Shown here: positions 48,101 through 58,900 of the stretch, one piece after another
Layout of the letters: every line of letters begins with the position of its first letter
Position numbering within the stretch: position 1 is the first letter of the stretch
Source: Haberlea rhodopensis
Taxonomy: Eukaryota > Streptophyta > Magnoliopsida > Lamiales > Gesneriaceae
NCBI GenBank assembly: GCA_907163345.1
Contig: CAJQUN010000343.1
Span: forward strand, 124,001-188,000
Reading direction: 5' to 3'
Length of the DNA stretch: 64,000 nt
Made by a program: the position numbers and the translations under genes
The notes under the pieces: model-generated
Told to the model about the DNA's origin: nothing
The model's database searches: none
What the model saw: the letters and a program-made list of their open reading frames with translations, nothing else

Positions 48101-48531
48101 ACATTATTGAAGTCACCCATCACCAACCAAGGATCAGTAAGAGTAGAAGCAATAAGTCTAAGAATATCCCAAAGAGATCTTCTAGCAACAATAGAGTGGA
48201 AGCCATATACAAAAGTCAAGTAGAAATCCTCATCGGTAATCAAGCATCGAACCTTACAGTGGATATGTTGGGCCAACATTTCTTCAATGATGATGCTTAC
48301 AGTATTTGGGTTCCAAACAAGTAGCAGCCGACCAAGAGGGTGGAGATGAAAGTTGTTAGCATGATTCCATGAAGGGAATCGAAGGCTAACCAAAGGATCC
48401 ACATTTGCCAATTTGAATTTTGTTTCTATGAGGCAAATAATGTCCAAGTGTTGAGCTTTAGCAAGAGAAGCCACACCCTTCTGTTTTAGGGACTTATTTA
48501 AGCCCCTAATATTCCAAGAACCAATTTTCAT
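45177..48531 (-). pseudogene. LINE ORF2: endonuclease, reverse transcriptase, zf-RVT (broken)
   Basis: Encodes the enzyme of target-primed reverse transcription. From ATG at 48531: an APE-type endonuclease with WNIRGLN, LIETKF, MGDFNNV and SDHSP motifs; then a frame change near 47150-47190; RT with KAPGPDGLN, LIPKS, FRPIS, VDLQKAFDTVNW, LRQGDPLSPFLF and the catalytic YADD near 46480; then a frame change near 46030-46170 and a C-terminal part with PWASFIWKNYLLPKHAF and the zf-RVT C-x2-C...H-x4-C region (CAMCSSNSESLDHLFFAC). A TGA replaces a Cys codon right after FRPIS (about 46967). At least two frameshifts and one stop make it inactive. Length and motif order are those of plant L1 ORF2. Confidence 0.9.
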
Positions 48532-48972
48532 AATGGATGAGAGGCGGTGGTGGGCCGCCCCGGTTCCTTGATTTTGGTTGGTTTAATCTTCTTGAACTCT
48601 TTGGGAGGAGGTTGAACTGTTGCGGATGAACCGAATTTGCCTTTGCCTTTAGGGTCATTGGTGGAGACCATGACCGATTCATTCACATTTTCTCTGCGCT
48701 TGGCCATTGGTAATTTACCAACAAGTTTAGTCTTGAAAGGAAAACCAGTAGTAGGCATACCTGGTTGTTCCACTATATGTGAGACTATAGCATCAGTCTC
48801 TTCGACCTGAGGTTCTACACAAGACACATCCGCCGAAGCTTTGACTGTATGGTGCGAAGAGGTGTCGGGGCCAGGCGCCATACCAGGAGGGTCAGTAGCT
48901 ACAGCTGTGTCAACATCAGTAGCAACGGCCTTAGAGGATTCAGGCACCAATTCCGATTGTTGCTTCCGAAAA
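48528..48972 (-). pseudogene. LINE ORF1, C-terminal fragment
   Basis: Frame upstream of ORF2 that continues in the 5' direction to the element edge (FRKQQSELVPESS), so it is the tail of a truncated ORF1. It is low complexity, rich in Pro, Ser, Lys and Thr, and ends in basic KKIKPTKIKEPGRPTT. The gag-like and CCHC parts of plant L1 ORF1 are missing. Its stop TGA overlaps the ORF2 start as ATGA (48528-48531). Confidence 0.7.
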
Positions 48973-49011
48973 TTATTATTTGTTGATTAGATAACGAGGT
49001 CTCACAGCAAC

Positions 49012-49481
49012 GGAGATGAACACAAGTGGTGTCTCTCCACAAAAGAAGAAGATGCAAATGAATGAAAAGCACCTGTATCTACTAAAATAAATGCAGGGTA
49101 CGTAAGTAAGTGGCACGTACCAGCAATCACCTCCTCCGGGGCTGCTTCTGCCTGCTCACGCCTCAGTGCATATACTTGACCCTGCGGCGGTCCTGCCGCC
49201 TGACCTCCCTGTGGTCGAGGTGCAAACTGCCGTCTCTGTGGTGCCGTCCTAGCGTCAAATCTTGGCATATTCGGCCCAGAGTCTGCCTGACCCACCCGAT
49301 TGGGGAAACCCGAGCCAGGTGGCCCACCCTGCCACAAACATAACAGCCTCGGCAGTCACGTGTCAAGTGAAATCCTCCACAGTTGTCACACTTGTTCCCT
49401 CCTGTTCTATTTCCCTGCGCTGGTCCCCGATTACCCTGCTTCTGATTCTGAAATTTCTTCCCACCAAATCTAGAAGATGAA
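49012..49481 (-). pseudogene. Element C gag C-terminus, zinc knuckle and protease start
   Basis: Third piece of the C polyprotein. Frames at 49002-49337 and 49163-49366 give a zinc knuckle (CYVCGRVGH followed by a damaged end), QVYALRREQAEAAPEEVIAGTC, and the protease motif LVDTGAFHSFASSSFVERHH, in which the usual Ser is Phe. It is cut on the right by element G at 49482, inside the FGGKKF segment that precedes the knuckles in D. Confidence 0.87.
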
Positions 49482-49996
49482 TGTAAGGCCTCTCTACCTT
49501 AATAGAGTAATTAAGACATAAATAGAACTAAACATGCATTAAAGACCTCTTAGGGTTCCGGTTGCTACGTGAGCTTAATAAGGTTACAGGCCAAAATGAA
49601 ACTTCAAAAGCAAATTAATTACATCCCCAATAATGAATGTTAGAGTGATAGGATTATACTACTCCTAGAGTAGAGACTATCCAAAAATTTCCTGTATCTT
49701 ATCTCCTTTCATGCCTCTTTTAGCTCACAGCCTCAACCCGACCCTTAGTCCCTTTGGTCCAAAAGTGTACCTACAGGAACAATTCACCATGAGCATATAC
49801 ATCACCGATTAACACAATCTAACATAATGAAATAAATAAGCGCATGAGACGATCAATAGATATGCTCCTTGGTTCACCACATTAGCACATTTCATGGTTG
49901 TTCCTGTTTCAATAAGCTCATGCACAAATCATTAGTTCACAATATAACGATCGTCATTACGTTCCAGTTATAACCACAATATTCCACATTAATCAC

Positions 49997-50221
49997 TAGA
50001 ATTGTGACTGTTCCGGTCCCAATACAACAGCGGAATTTTAGGACCCCTCGCTTCGACATATAGCGGCATCATATGATATCCCTCGCTTCGACAATGACAG
50101 CGGCATGTTACCTCGCTTAGACATGACAGTGGCAAATATCATACTACCATCGCTTAATATGACAGCGGCAAGTACCTCCCTCGCTCGGAGATAAAGGCTA
50201 CCGGAACATTCATCAATTCTA
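49997..50221. repeat. Foldback domain of G LTR with a different closing stem
   Basis: Outer stem TAGAATTG (49997-50004) with CAATTCTA (50214-50221) and inner stem TGTTCCGGT (50009-50017) with ACCGGAACA (50200-50208), both perfect. Between them are CCTCGCTT...AGCGGCA hairpins as in D, F and H. The stem sequence is unrelated to ATTTTAATGC of the other families. Confidence 0.9.
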
Positions 50222-50536
50222 CCACAATAATCAAACACAATAATTGATTCCAATATCACGATATCACACTATCATTTCACATATTCCATCACATTTAAGG
50301 ATTCACTATCCACGATATACATAATCAAAGTTGTAACACGTTTTACCGTCCGATGCTCGTACGTCTCACTACGTAACTTTGTTTCAAAAGTGGAGAAGTT
50401 GTATAACTTTATCTCCTAGATGTTGTTGGCACCTGGGATGGTTCTACACAACCATACAAATCAATATTAGAAGCCAAACAATAGCCAAATACCAAAAATT
50501 CATCAAAAGCCAACATTTTCAAACTTTTTCACAGTG

Positions 50537-50747
50537 GCGATCGATCGCTTAAAACATGGCGATCGATCGCCTCGTTGTTCTCTTCGCGGCGATCGATTGC
50601 TTCCTTTGAGGCGATCGATCGCCTGCTGGGCAAAATCGCTACTGGCCATCGGCGATCGATCGCGCCATTTGAGGCGATCGATCGCCCACACTCGATTTTC
50701 ACACTGTCCCTCGGCGATCGATCGCTGCTTTTGTAGCGACCGGTCGC
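50537..50747. repeat. Array of eight GATC palindromes in four pairs (G LTR)
   Basis: Starts at 50537, 50559, 50589 (GCGATCGATTGC), 50611, 50652, 50674, 50714 and 50736 (GCGACCGGTCGC). All four pairs are exactly 22 bp apart. Spacers contain CTACTGGCC and CACTGTCC. Confidence 0.95.
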
Positions 50748-51495
50748 CACAACCAGTGGCCGCGATTTTCACCATTTTTGCACATTAAATCCTTCACCAA
50801 CCTCAACAACACCTATACCAACAACTCAAAACATTAAAACACTTTAAACCTTCTATACACAACATAAAACAACCCCAAAATCCCATACCCAACCACAAAT
50901 CACACCAACCCAAATAAACCCATTTTCAAACTCCAAACATCAACCCAAATTCACAATAAACCTCACAAAACAACAAGGAATGATATATATATACTTCCTA
51001 GGCCTCAAATCTTACCAAGAATCACAAGAATAAAGTTTTGCAAGAACTTCTCTTCCACCTTGGAGTCCAACTCGAAAATGAGAGGAGGGGGTAGGGTTTG
51101 AAGTGTGTTGGGGGTTGAATAATGTGAGGGGGTAAAGAGGATAAAAGGTTATAGTGGGTTATGAGAGTTTTAATTAAATTTTGCACCCCACTTCTTATCA
51201 TGATGTATAAAATACCGCAACTTGGTATTTTGAAAGCATTTCACCAATATGCACCCAAAAACCCAATTAAAACATGTCTCACCAAATAATTAATCACCAT
51301 CACAATTAAGCCATAAAAACACCCAAATTCCCCAACATGCATAACATGCACCCTGAAATGTTCTACTGGGTCACGCCCACATGTGACTAAGCTTTTCCAC
51401 ATGGCAATTAATTCTAACACATAAGACAATTATCACCATAATTAATCATATGAACACATTAATGCCTTAAATGAAATTAATCATTTCGGGGACAT

Positions 51496-52342
51496 AAATC
51501 ACATACCAGAGAATAGTTCCGGGTAGTGCTGCACCATATGTCGTTCCGTCTCCCACGTGGCCTCTTCAACACACCGACGATCCCACTGAACCTTGACCAT
51601 CGGTATAACTTTGCTTCGAAGTCTGCGATCCTCTCGATCCAGAATTCTGACTGGTCATTCAACATAGGATACATCTGAACCCAACTGAACCTTGAAGGCT
51701 GCAAAACATGAGACGGGTCTGGCTCATACTTCCTCAACATAGAAACATGGAAGACATCATGTATACCAGACAATGATGGCGGTAGGGCCAGACGGTAAGC
51801 CAAAGTGCCTATATGCTGCAATACCTCATATGGCCCAACATACCTCGGAGACAACTTCCCGCGCATACCAAAACGAACTACAGCTCTGAAAGGTGAGATT
51901 TTCAGAAAGACTCTGTCTCCCACTTGGAATTCCAATGGTCGTCGCCGTTTATTAGCATAGGCCGCTTGCCTATCTTGAGCCGCTTTCATTTTCTGACGGA
52001 TCACTTTGATTTTCTCTTCCATTTCTCGAATCAATTCCGGTCCTCCGACCGTCTTACTAGCTAAGTCTTCCCACTACAACGGTGACCTACATCGTCGACT
52101 GTAAAGATCCTCGAATGGAGCCATCTGAATACTCGCCTGATAACTGTTATTATAAGAGAACTCCACTAGTGGTACTGAATCTTGCCACGGCCCTCAATAT
52201 GTCCTCAAGCGTCTGTATGGTACGCTCAGTCTGACCATCTGTCTGAGGGTGATAAGCGGTACTCAGTCTCACCTCTGTACCCAAAGCTGATTGAAGGCCT
52301 TCCCAAAAGTGCGATGTGAACAGCGGGTCTCTATCAGATACA
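51496..52342 (-). pseudogene. Element G pol remnant: integrase C-terminal half and chromodomain
   Basis: Minus frames 51477-52034 (EMEEKIKVIRQKMKAAQDRQ, GPYEVLQHIG, FHVSMLRKYEPDPSHVLQPS, then a frameshifted chromodomain) and 52150-52380 (SDRDPLFTSHFWEG, YHPQTDGQTERTI). A small deletion near 52190 removes residues after the DDE Glu. It continues across element H to 62572, where the preceding integrase residues lie. Confidence 0.87.
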
Positions 52343-53176
52343 ATCGATGTAAGGACCATAATCCTTAAATGCGGAATCAAGGCATAATAGAGCTAATATA
52401 ATGATCAGAGTGAGAAATAACGCGTTGAGTGTATGAGCTTAAGCATTACATGCCAAAAATAAGGACTACAAAAGAATGGATTAATTACATTCCCCGTCTA
52501 ATGAATGTTATCCACTAGTTTTACACTACTCCTAGAGTAGACACTAGGCAAAAAAATCCTGTCCTTCAATTTCCAAAAGCATCCTCAAGCTCACTGTCTC
52601 AACCCGTCTAGCCCTCCTATCATGCCAAACGTGTACCTACAAGGACAACCCCCAAACATGAGCAACAATAATCATTCATATTCAACACAATATGAAGATA
52701 GAGCGTAATGCATAATCAATATAAAACACTTCCTGTTTTCCCATGCATTTCAAACGCTTCCCGTTTGGTTGTCCCTGTACCATAACTCATGAGCATAATC
52801 AATAGATTATTTTCAATGGTCTAAACATGTCATGAACATATACCATTTCATCAATACCAAAACTGATCACCAATCCCTAGTCTGTCCATCACAATGTATT
52901 TTAATGCCCTCGCTTATTTACATATAGACGGCATAGGATAACCTCGCTACAATGGACTGCGGGACTCCCACCCCTCGCCTCTCATTGAGCGGCAAATACC
53001 CTTTCCTCGTCCTATATGATAACCACGCTCAAATGTGACATGCGGCGCTCCCACCCCTCGCTTCACATTTAGCGGAACCAAACCAAATAGCGGCAAGCAT
53101 TAAAATCATCAAGGGATGACCACGACTCATGGGATATGCACCAATAATCATATGCATCTATAAACATCATGCATAA

Positions 53177-54730
53177 TGACCGCTTATTTTTTTAACAAAA
53201 GATATTTCAAAGAATGGGTTGAAGCGATTCTACCGCAAGTGCACGGTGTCAAGTTTTAGTATAGTGAAAATTAAGTAAAGGTTGTCGAATCCACAGGGAC
53301 TAACGTATAAGAACCAAATAAGATCAATCAAATTATATTTAGCCTACGATTAAAGGAGTTTGATAAACTAACACTAAATTAAACTAAAGAACAAAATTAA
53401 ACGAGAAATAATGACAAGAATGGTTCCGGAAATGCAAAGGTAAGTGACTCGAGAAAATTACCAAGTTCGTCGTTCAATTATGTTATCTCTAATGATTCAA
53501 TGGAATTCTCACTTTATTAACCAATTGATTTTAAAGGTGAAAGGTTTTCATGATTATTCGATACACTCTCTCGAGCTGTAATGAAACTAACAATAAATTA
53601 GAACAAGTCACTCTCGTGCACCTATTTACTAATTCAAAGTTGCTTAAATTATCAAAACCTATTAACTCTAAATCTTTCGATTTCAAGTTCTCACGTATGC
53701 GATATCATCTCTCGATCTCAATCGTAACATACATCATAAATTAATGGAGCGTGTTACAGCGTTATCTCTCGATCTCGGCTGTAACCCTCAAATTCAATCA
53801 AAGCTAGCTAGACTCTGATCTACACATGCAATTAATTTAGGAACAATAAATATCAATGCGCGCAAATATCAATGAATCAATAATATCAAACACAACGAAC
53901 TAAAACTTCAATAATATAAACCAATTTTAATTCAAATCAATAACAGATGAGTTTTCTTGTCTCTCGACCTTAAAAACAACAAATGAAAATGAAAATCAAA
54001 TAAACTAAAGTTCAGAAATACGATAAACGATGGATGAATCCGTGCGTTGCACCGTGATTTCTTCTCTTGTTCCTTCCTTGCACTCCGGAACGGATAGGCT
54101 CGACTTTGGACGAAGAACGGAGATTGGATCTCCTTGGGCGGCGGCTAGGGCGGCTGCTCTTGACCTAAAAATGTCTGATATATTCTATCAAAATTCGTCC
54201 TCAATTTCTGTGGAAGAGAGTCCCCTTAAAAAGCCCTCCAAAATCTCGATAAAATAGGAAAATAAAATCTTCAGATCTCGCGTCTCGATCGATCGAGAAT
54301 TTCACCGATCGATCGGTGCACTGTTCACGCCAGCTTTTGGAACTTACTGCCTCGCTCGATCGATCGGGAATTTCCACCGATCGATCGAGATTTCTCAAAA
54401 ATTGTTGCTGAAGTTACTGCCTCGCTCGATCGATCGATATTTCTACCGATCGATCGAGCCTTCGAAAATTCTGAGTCTTGCTACTGGCTGGCTCGATCGA
54501 TCGAGAATAACTCTCGATCGATCGAGATCTGAAGAAACCATCTTCTACATTTGCATCATCTTTTATGCCTCGATTTCGCCCGTTATCTTCTCATTAGCTC
54601 ATTTCTTCCACTTCTGATCTAATTTCCTGAAACAAATGAATAAACACCAAAAAGCATAATATCATCCAGGAAAAAGTACAGAAAATGGGAAGAAATCACA
54701 GTTAAAAACACTCAAAATCTAAGCCTATCA
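53177..54730 (-). repeat. Solo LTR of element A family, TSD cataa
   Basis: Full-length 1554-bp LTR (TGACCGC...CTATCA) without internal region. Target duplication cataa is at 53172-53176 and 54731-54735. The sister LTR of H shows the empty site (GCATAACATG near 61335-61345). It differs from the A LTRs at 1-8768 by many substitutions and by loss of the CTTCTTCCGGCGTT segment near 54136, so it comes from another A copy. Confidence 0.95.
54286..54524. repeat. Array of eight GATC palindromes (solo A LTR)
   Basis: CGATCGATCG cores from 54286 to 54524 in four pairs about 20-21 bp apart, with spacers TTACTGCCTCG and CTACTGGCTGG. Individual flanks differ from those at 884-1129, but the order and spacing are kept. 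Confidence 0.93.
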
Positions 54731-55003
54731 CATAACATGTATTTGCATCCACTATGCAATACCACATATATACTTGCATCCACAATGCATAAACAATAAG
54801 TATATAAGATACATGTACCGTTGGGGTGCCCGTACGTCCACTACGTACCTTTCCAAAAGTGGAATTGTTATGGCTTCAATTCCTCGGTTGCGTTGCTACC
54901 TGGGATGGTTCTACACAATCACACAACCCCATATTAGAAGCCAAATAATAGCCAAATACCAAAAATTTGACAAAATAAATCATTTTCCAAAATTCCACAG
55001 GCG

Positions 55004-55214
55004 GCGATCGATCGCTTCCCTCAGGCGATCGATCGCCTCAAAATTATCACTGTGGCGATCGGTCGCCCCAAACATGGCGATCGATCGCCATCCCTTTGAA
55101 AAACCTACTGCCTCTTGGCGATCGGTCGCCTCATTTTAGGCGATCGATCGCCTAACACGCAAAAATGTTACTGCCCCTCGGCGATCGGTCGCCTCTTTTC
55201 AGGCGATCGATCGC
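55004..55214. repeat. Array of eight GATC palindromes in four pairs (H left LTR)
   Basis: Starts at 55004, 55025, 55055, 55077, 55118, 55140, 55181 and 55203; partners 21, 22, 22 and 22 bp apart. Three first members are GCGATCGGTCGC as in D. The right LTR copy is at 61607-61817, with one CG to CA change (GCGATCGGTCAC). Confidence 0.95.
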
Positions 55215-55998
55215 CTCGCGCAGACACGCGATTTTTCACCATTTTTGCTTCCAAAAAACCTTCCAACCCATACCAATACTTAAACCAACCAACCAACAAC
55301 ATAAATATCAACATAAATCACCAAAACATACTTCAAAACAAGTATAACTCTAACCCTTAACCAAAACCACAACAACCCACACAAACCCATTTCAAAATCA
55401 TTAAAAACCCTTCCAAAACTAACCCAAACACAATAAAAATGACAATGAGGCATCCATACCTCTTGGGGACCTCAAATCACCCAATAATCTTCACAAATCA
55501 AGACTTTTGGAAGGTTTTCTCTTCAACCCTAAGCTCAAGCTCGAAAATGGAAGAAGGGAAAGGGTTTGGGTGGTGATTTTGGTAAAGTAAGAATGAGTGG
55601 ATGAGGTGGGGTTGGGGTAGTAAAAGGTGTGGTTTAATTAAAAGCAATCCAAAATAAATCCATGGTGTATAAAACACCCCAACATGATATTTTTCAAAGC
55701 ATTTACTCATAATGCACCAAATATCAATTAAACACATGATTTCTAATTAATTGCTAACCAAGGCAAATAAATCATGCTTCCCATAATATTTACCCAACAT
55801 GCACCACATGCACCCTGAAATGCAACCCCGGGTCATCCTATCCACATGACCATGCATTTCCATAAGGTAAATAAATTCCAACACATAATTAATTACTACC
55901 ATAATTAATCATATAATCACAATTAATGCACCAAATTGCAATTAACCATTTCGGGGACATCACAATACTCCCCTACTTATAAGATTTCGTCCTCGAAA

Positions 55999-58900
55999 TC
56001 ACATGCACTTACCCCAAATGGAAACTAAACATAAACACATACCAGAGAATAGTTCCGGGTAGTGCTGCACCATATGCCGCTCCGTCTCCCACGTAGCCTC
56101 CTCGACACCCCTGCGATCCCACTGAACCTTGATCATAGGTATCACTTTGTTCCGAAGTCTACGGTCTGCTCGATCCAGAATTCTGACAGGCCGTTCCACA
56201 TAAGACACATCGGACTCTAACTGAACTTCGGAAGGCTGTAACACATGCGACGGATCCGGCTCATACTTCCGCAGCATCGATACATGAAACACATCACGTA
56301 TCCCAGATAAAGAAGGCGGCAAGGCTAGTCGGTAAGCTAAGGTGCCAATGCGCTGCAAGATCTCGTACGGTCCAACATACCTCGGAGACAGTTTCCCGCG
56401 CATCCCAAATCGCACAACGCCTCTGAAAGGTGAGATCTTCAAAAAGACCTTATCTCCCAACTGAAATTCCAACGGTCTCCGCCGTTTATTTGCATAAGCT
56501 GCCTGTCTGTCCTGGGCCGCTTTCATTTTCTGCCTTATCGTCTTTATCTTCTCTTCCATCTCCCGAATCAGCTCCGGTCCTCCGACCGATTTGCGGTCCA
56601 AATCATCCCAACATAAGGGTGATCTACACCGTCTGCCATAAAGAGCTTCAAACGGAGCCATCTGAATACTCGCCTGGTAGCTATTGTTATAAGAAAACTC
56701 TATCAAAGGCACTGAATCCTGCCAAGAAGCATCGAACTCCAAAACACAAGCTCTTAACATGTCCCGAGCGTCTGAATAGTGCGCTCGGTCTGGCCATCCG
56801 TCTGAGGATGATAAGCAGTACTCAATCTGACTTCGGTTCCCAAGGCTGACTGAAGGCCTTCCCAGAAATGAGATGTGAATCTCGGATCTCGATCTGACAC
56901 TATGGAAACGGGGATCCCATGCAATCTCACCACATCTCTGATATACAACTACGCCATCCTCAAAAATGTGAAAGTCATGCTATAGGGGATAAAATGAGCC
57001 ACCTTGGTCAATCGATCCACGATCACCCAAATAGCATCGAAGCCTGAAGCACTCCTCGGCAAATGAGTCACGAAGTCCATGGAAATGTGTTCCCACTTCC
57101 ATTTCGGTATCTCCAAGCTTCTCAACTCGCCGCCAGGTCTCTGCCTCTCTGCCTTAACTTGCTGGCAGATCAAACACCTCTTCACAAAAGCGACGACATC
57201 AGACTTCATCCTTCTCCACCAAAACTGACCACGCAGATCTCTGTACATCTTCTTCCCGCCTGGGTGGATGCTAAGTCTGCTACTGTGAGCTCGTTCCAAG
57301 ATTCCTTTACGCAACTCCGGCGTACTCGGAACCACCCAACGGTTCCCCAATCTCAAGGATCCGTCATCTGCCACCCTGAACTACGTTGGCTGACCAAGAT
57401 GTACTAAAGATAACCACCTCTGAACCTCATCATCTGACCTCTGAGCTCTCCTGATGTTCTCATAGGAGTGAATAAAAACTTGAGGCTCTTGTGATCCGTG
57501 TATATGGTGAATGAAGTACCATATAAATAATGCCTCCAGATCTTCAGGGCGAAGATGATAGCCGCCAATTCCAAGTCATCAACTGGATATCTGGTCTCAT
57601 GCGGCTTCAACTGCCTCGATGCATAAGCTACCACATGCTTTTCTTGCATCAGAACACATCCAAGGCCCTGCAGCGATGCATCAGTATACAGAACAAATCT
57701 GGAGTTCTCCGTAGGGATCACTAACACTGGCGCCGTCGTCAACCGGTGCTTCAACTCCTGGAAGCTCTCCTCACAAGCTTCTGACCAAAAGAAAGGCACT
57801 CCCTTCTGGGTCAACTGAGTCAGCGGCTTGGCAATCTTCGAAAAGCCCTCGACAAAGCGCCGATAATACCCGGCCAAACCAAGAAAACTCCGAATCTCTG
57901 GCACAGAAGTGGGGGCAGCCCACTCCATCACAGCCTCAATCTTCTTGGGATCTACAGATATCCCGCTGCTCGATATGACATGCCCCAGAAACACTACACT
58001 GCCCAGCCAAAATTCACACTTACTGAGCTTAGCATATAACTGATGCTCTCTGAGAATCTGAAGCACTGTCCTCAAGTGTTTCACATGCTCCTCCTCGCTC
58101 CGGGAGTAGATAAGAATATCGTCAATAAACACAATGACGAACTGATCAAGATACTGCTGAAACACTCTGTTCATCAGACTCATGAAGACTGCTGGAGCAT
58201 TCGTCACACCGAACGGCATCACTAGGAACTCATAATGTCCATATCGGGTCCGGAACGCTGTCTTCTGCACATCTTCCTCTCTGACCCGAATCTGATGATA
58301 CCCGGATCTCAAATCAATCTTACTATACACCCTTGTACCTTGCAACTGATCAAACAGATCGTCGATCCTTGGAAGAGGATACTTGTTCTTCACTGTAGCC
58401 TTATTCAGTTGCCGGTAATCGATACACAACCGCATCGAACCGTCCTTCTTCTTCACAAAGAGAACTGGTGCGCCCCATGGCGACACGCTCGGGCGTATAT
58501 ATCCCTTGTCCAGGAGATCCTGTAACTGTTCTTTCAATTCTCTCAACTCGGCCGGTGCCATCCTATAAGGTGCACGAGAGATAGCGGATGTCCCTGGCAA
58601 TAGCTCGATCCCAAACTCAACTTCCCTAGCCGGTGGGAATCCTGGGATCTCTTCTGGGAATACATCAGCGAACTCTGCCACTACTGGCACATCCTCAACT
58701 CTTAGTTCCTTACTCTTCCCAGACGTGTCCACGGCATAAATAAGATAGCCCGTGTGACCACGTTCCAACAACTGAGTCATCTTGATCGCTGAAATCAACG
58801 GAATCTTTGCACGAGAACCGTTGCCATAGAAAGTCCACTGACTGCCCAACTCAGGTCTGAACTTCACTGTCCTCTGTCGGCAATCTACCACTGCCTGATA

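Larger units (their letters stand above)
45070..48975 (-). mobile_element. LINE (L1 superfamily), 5'-truncated, in the C' LTR
   Basis: A poly(A) tail (poly-T on the plus strand, 45070-45080) is followed in minus orientation by zinc finger, RT and endonuclease domains and the end of ORF1. The 5' edge is within ORF1 at about 48970-48980. I could not find a clean target duplication; roughly 30 bp of the LTR are missing at the junction compared with 10696-10760, so insertion probably involved a small deletion. Confidence 0.88.
42974..49006 (+). mobile_element. Inverted solo LTR of family C (C'), carrying a LINE; TSD gcaac
   Basis: The plus strand starts TGTGATATCC and ends GGTCTCACA; both ends match the C LTR in reverse. 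The 5-bp duplication gcaac (42969-42973, 49007-49011) lies in the C protease frame. No internal region or second LTR is present, so it is a solo LTR (42974 to about 45069 and about 48976-49006) into which the LINE was inserted. It contains the palindrome array (43912-44060), the foldback (44399-44571) and the unoccupied sites for B and D. The interval 43230-43850 shows only leader-like LTR sequence. Confidence 0.88.
49482..51495 (-). repeat. Element G left (3') LTR
   Basis: Starts TGTAAGGCCTCTC after TAGAAGATGAA and resembles the D/F/H LTRs in order of parts. The last bases and the polypurine tract are deleted: CATTTCGGGGACAT at 51495 is joined to AAATCACATACCAGAG, so about 60 bp are missing relative to D. 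It contains a foldback (49997-50221), an altered ACGT hairpin near 50369 and the palindrome array (50537-50747). The right LTR lies outside the window, so a target duplication cannot be checked. Confidence 0.85.
52348..55964 (-). repeat. Element H left (3') LTR, split by the solo A LTR
   Basis: Parts 52348-53176 and 54736-55964. The first part follows the F LTR closely, the part around 54850-55220 follows D, and the end follows F again. It contains the foldback 52908-53106 and the palindrome array 55004-55214. Confidence 0.93.

Noticed and set aside
45057..48990. TGATTAG on both sides of the LINE as a target duplication
   Set aside because: Seven bases do not abut the element ends cleanly and the comparison with the C LTR implies a small deletion instead.
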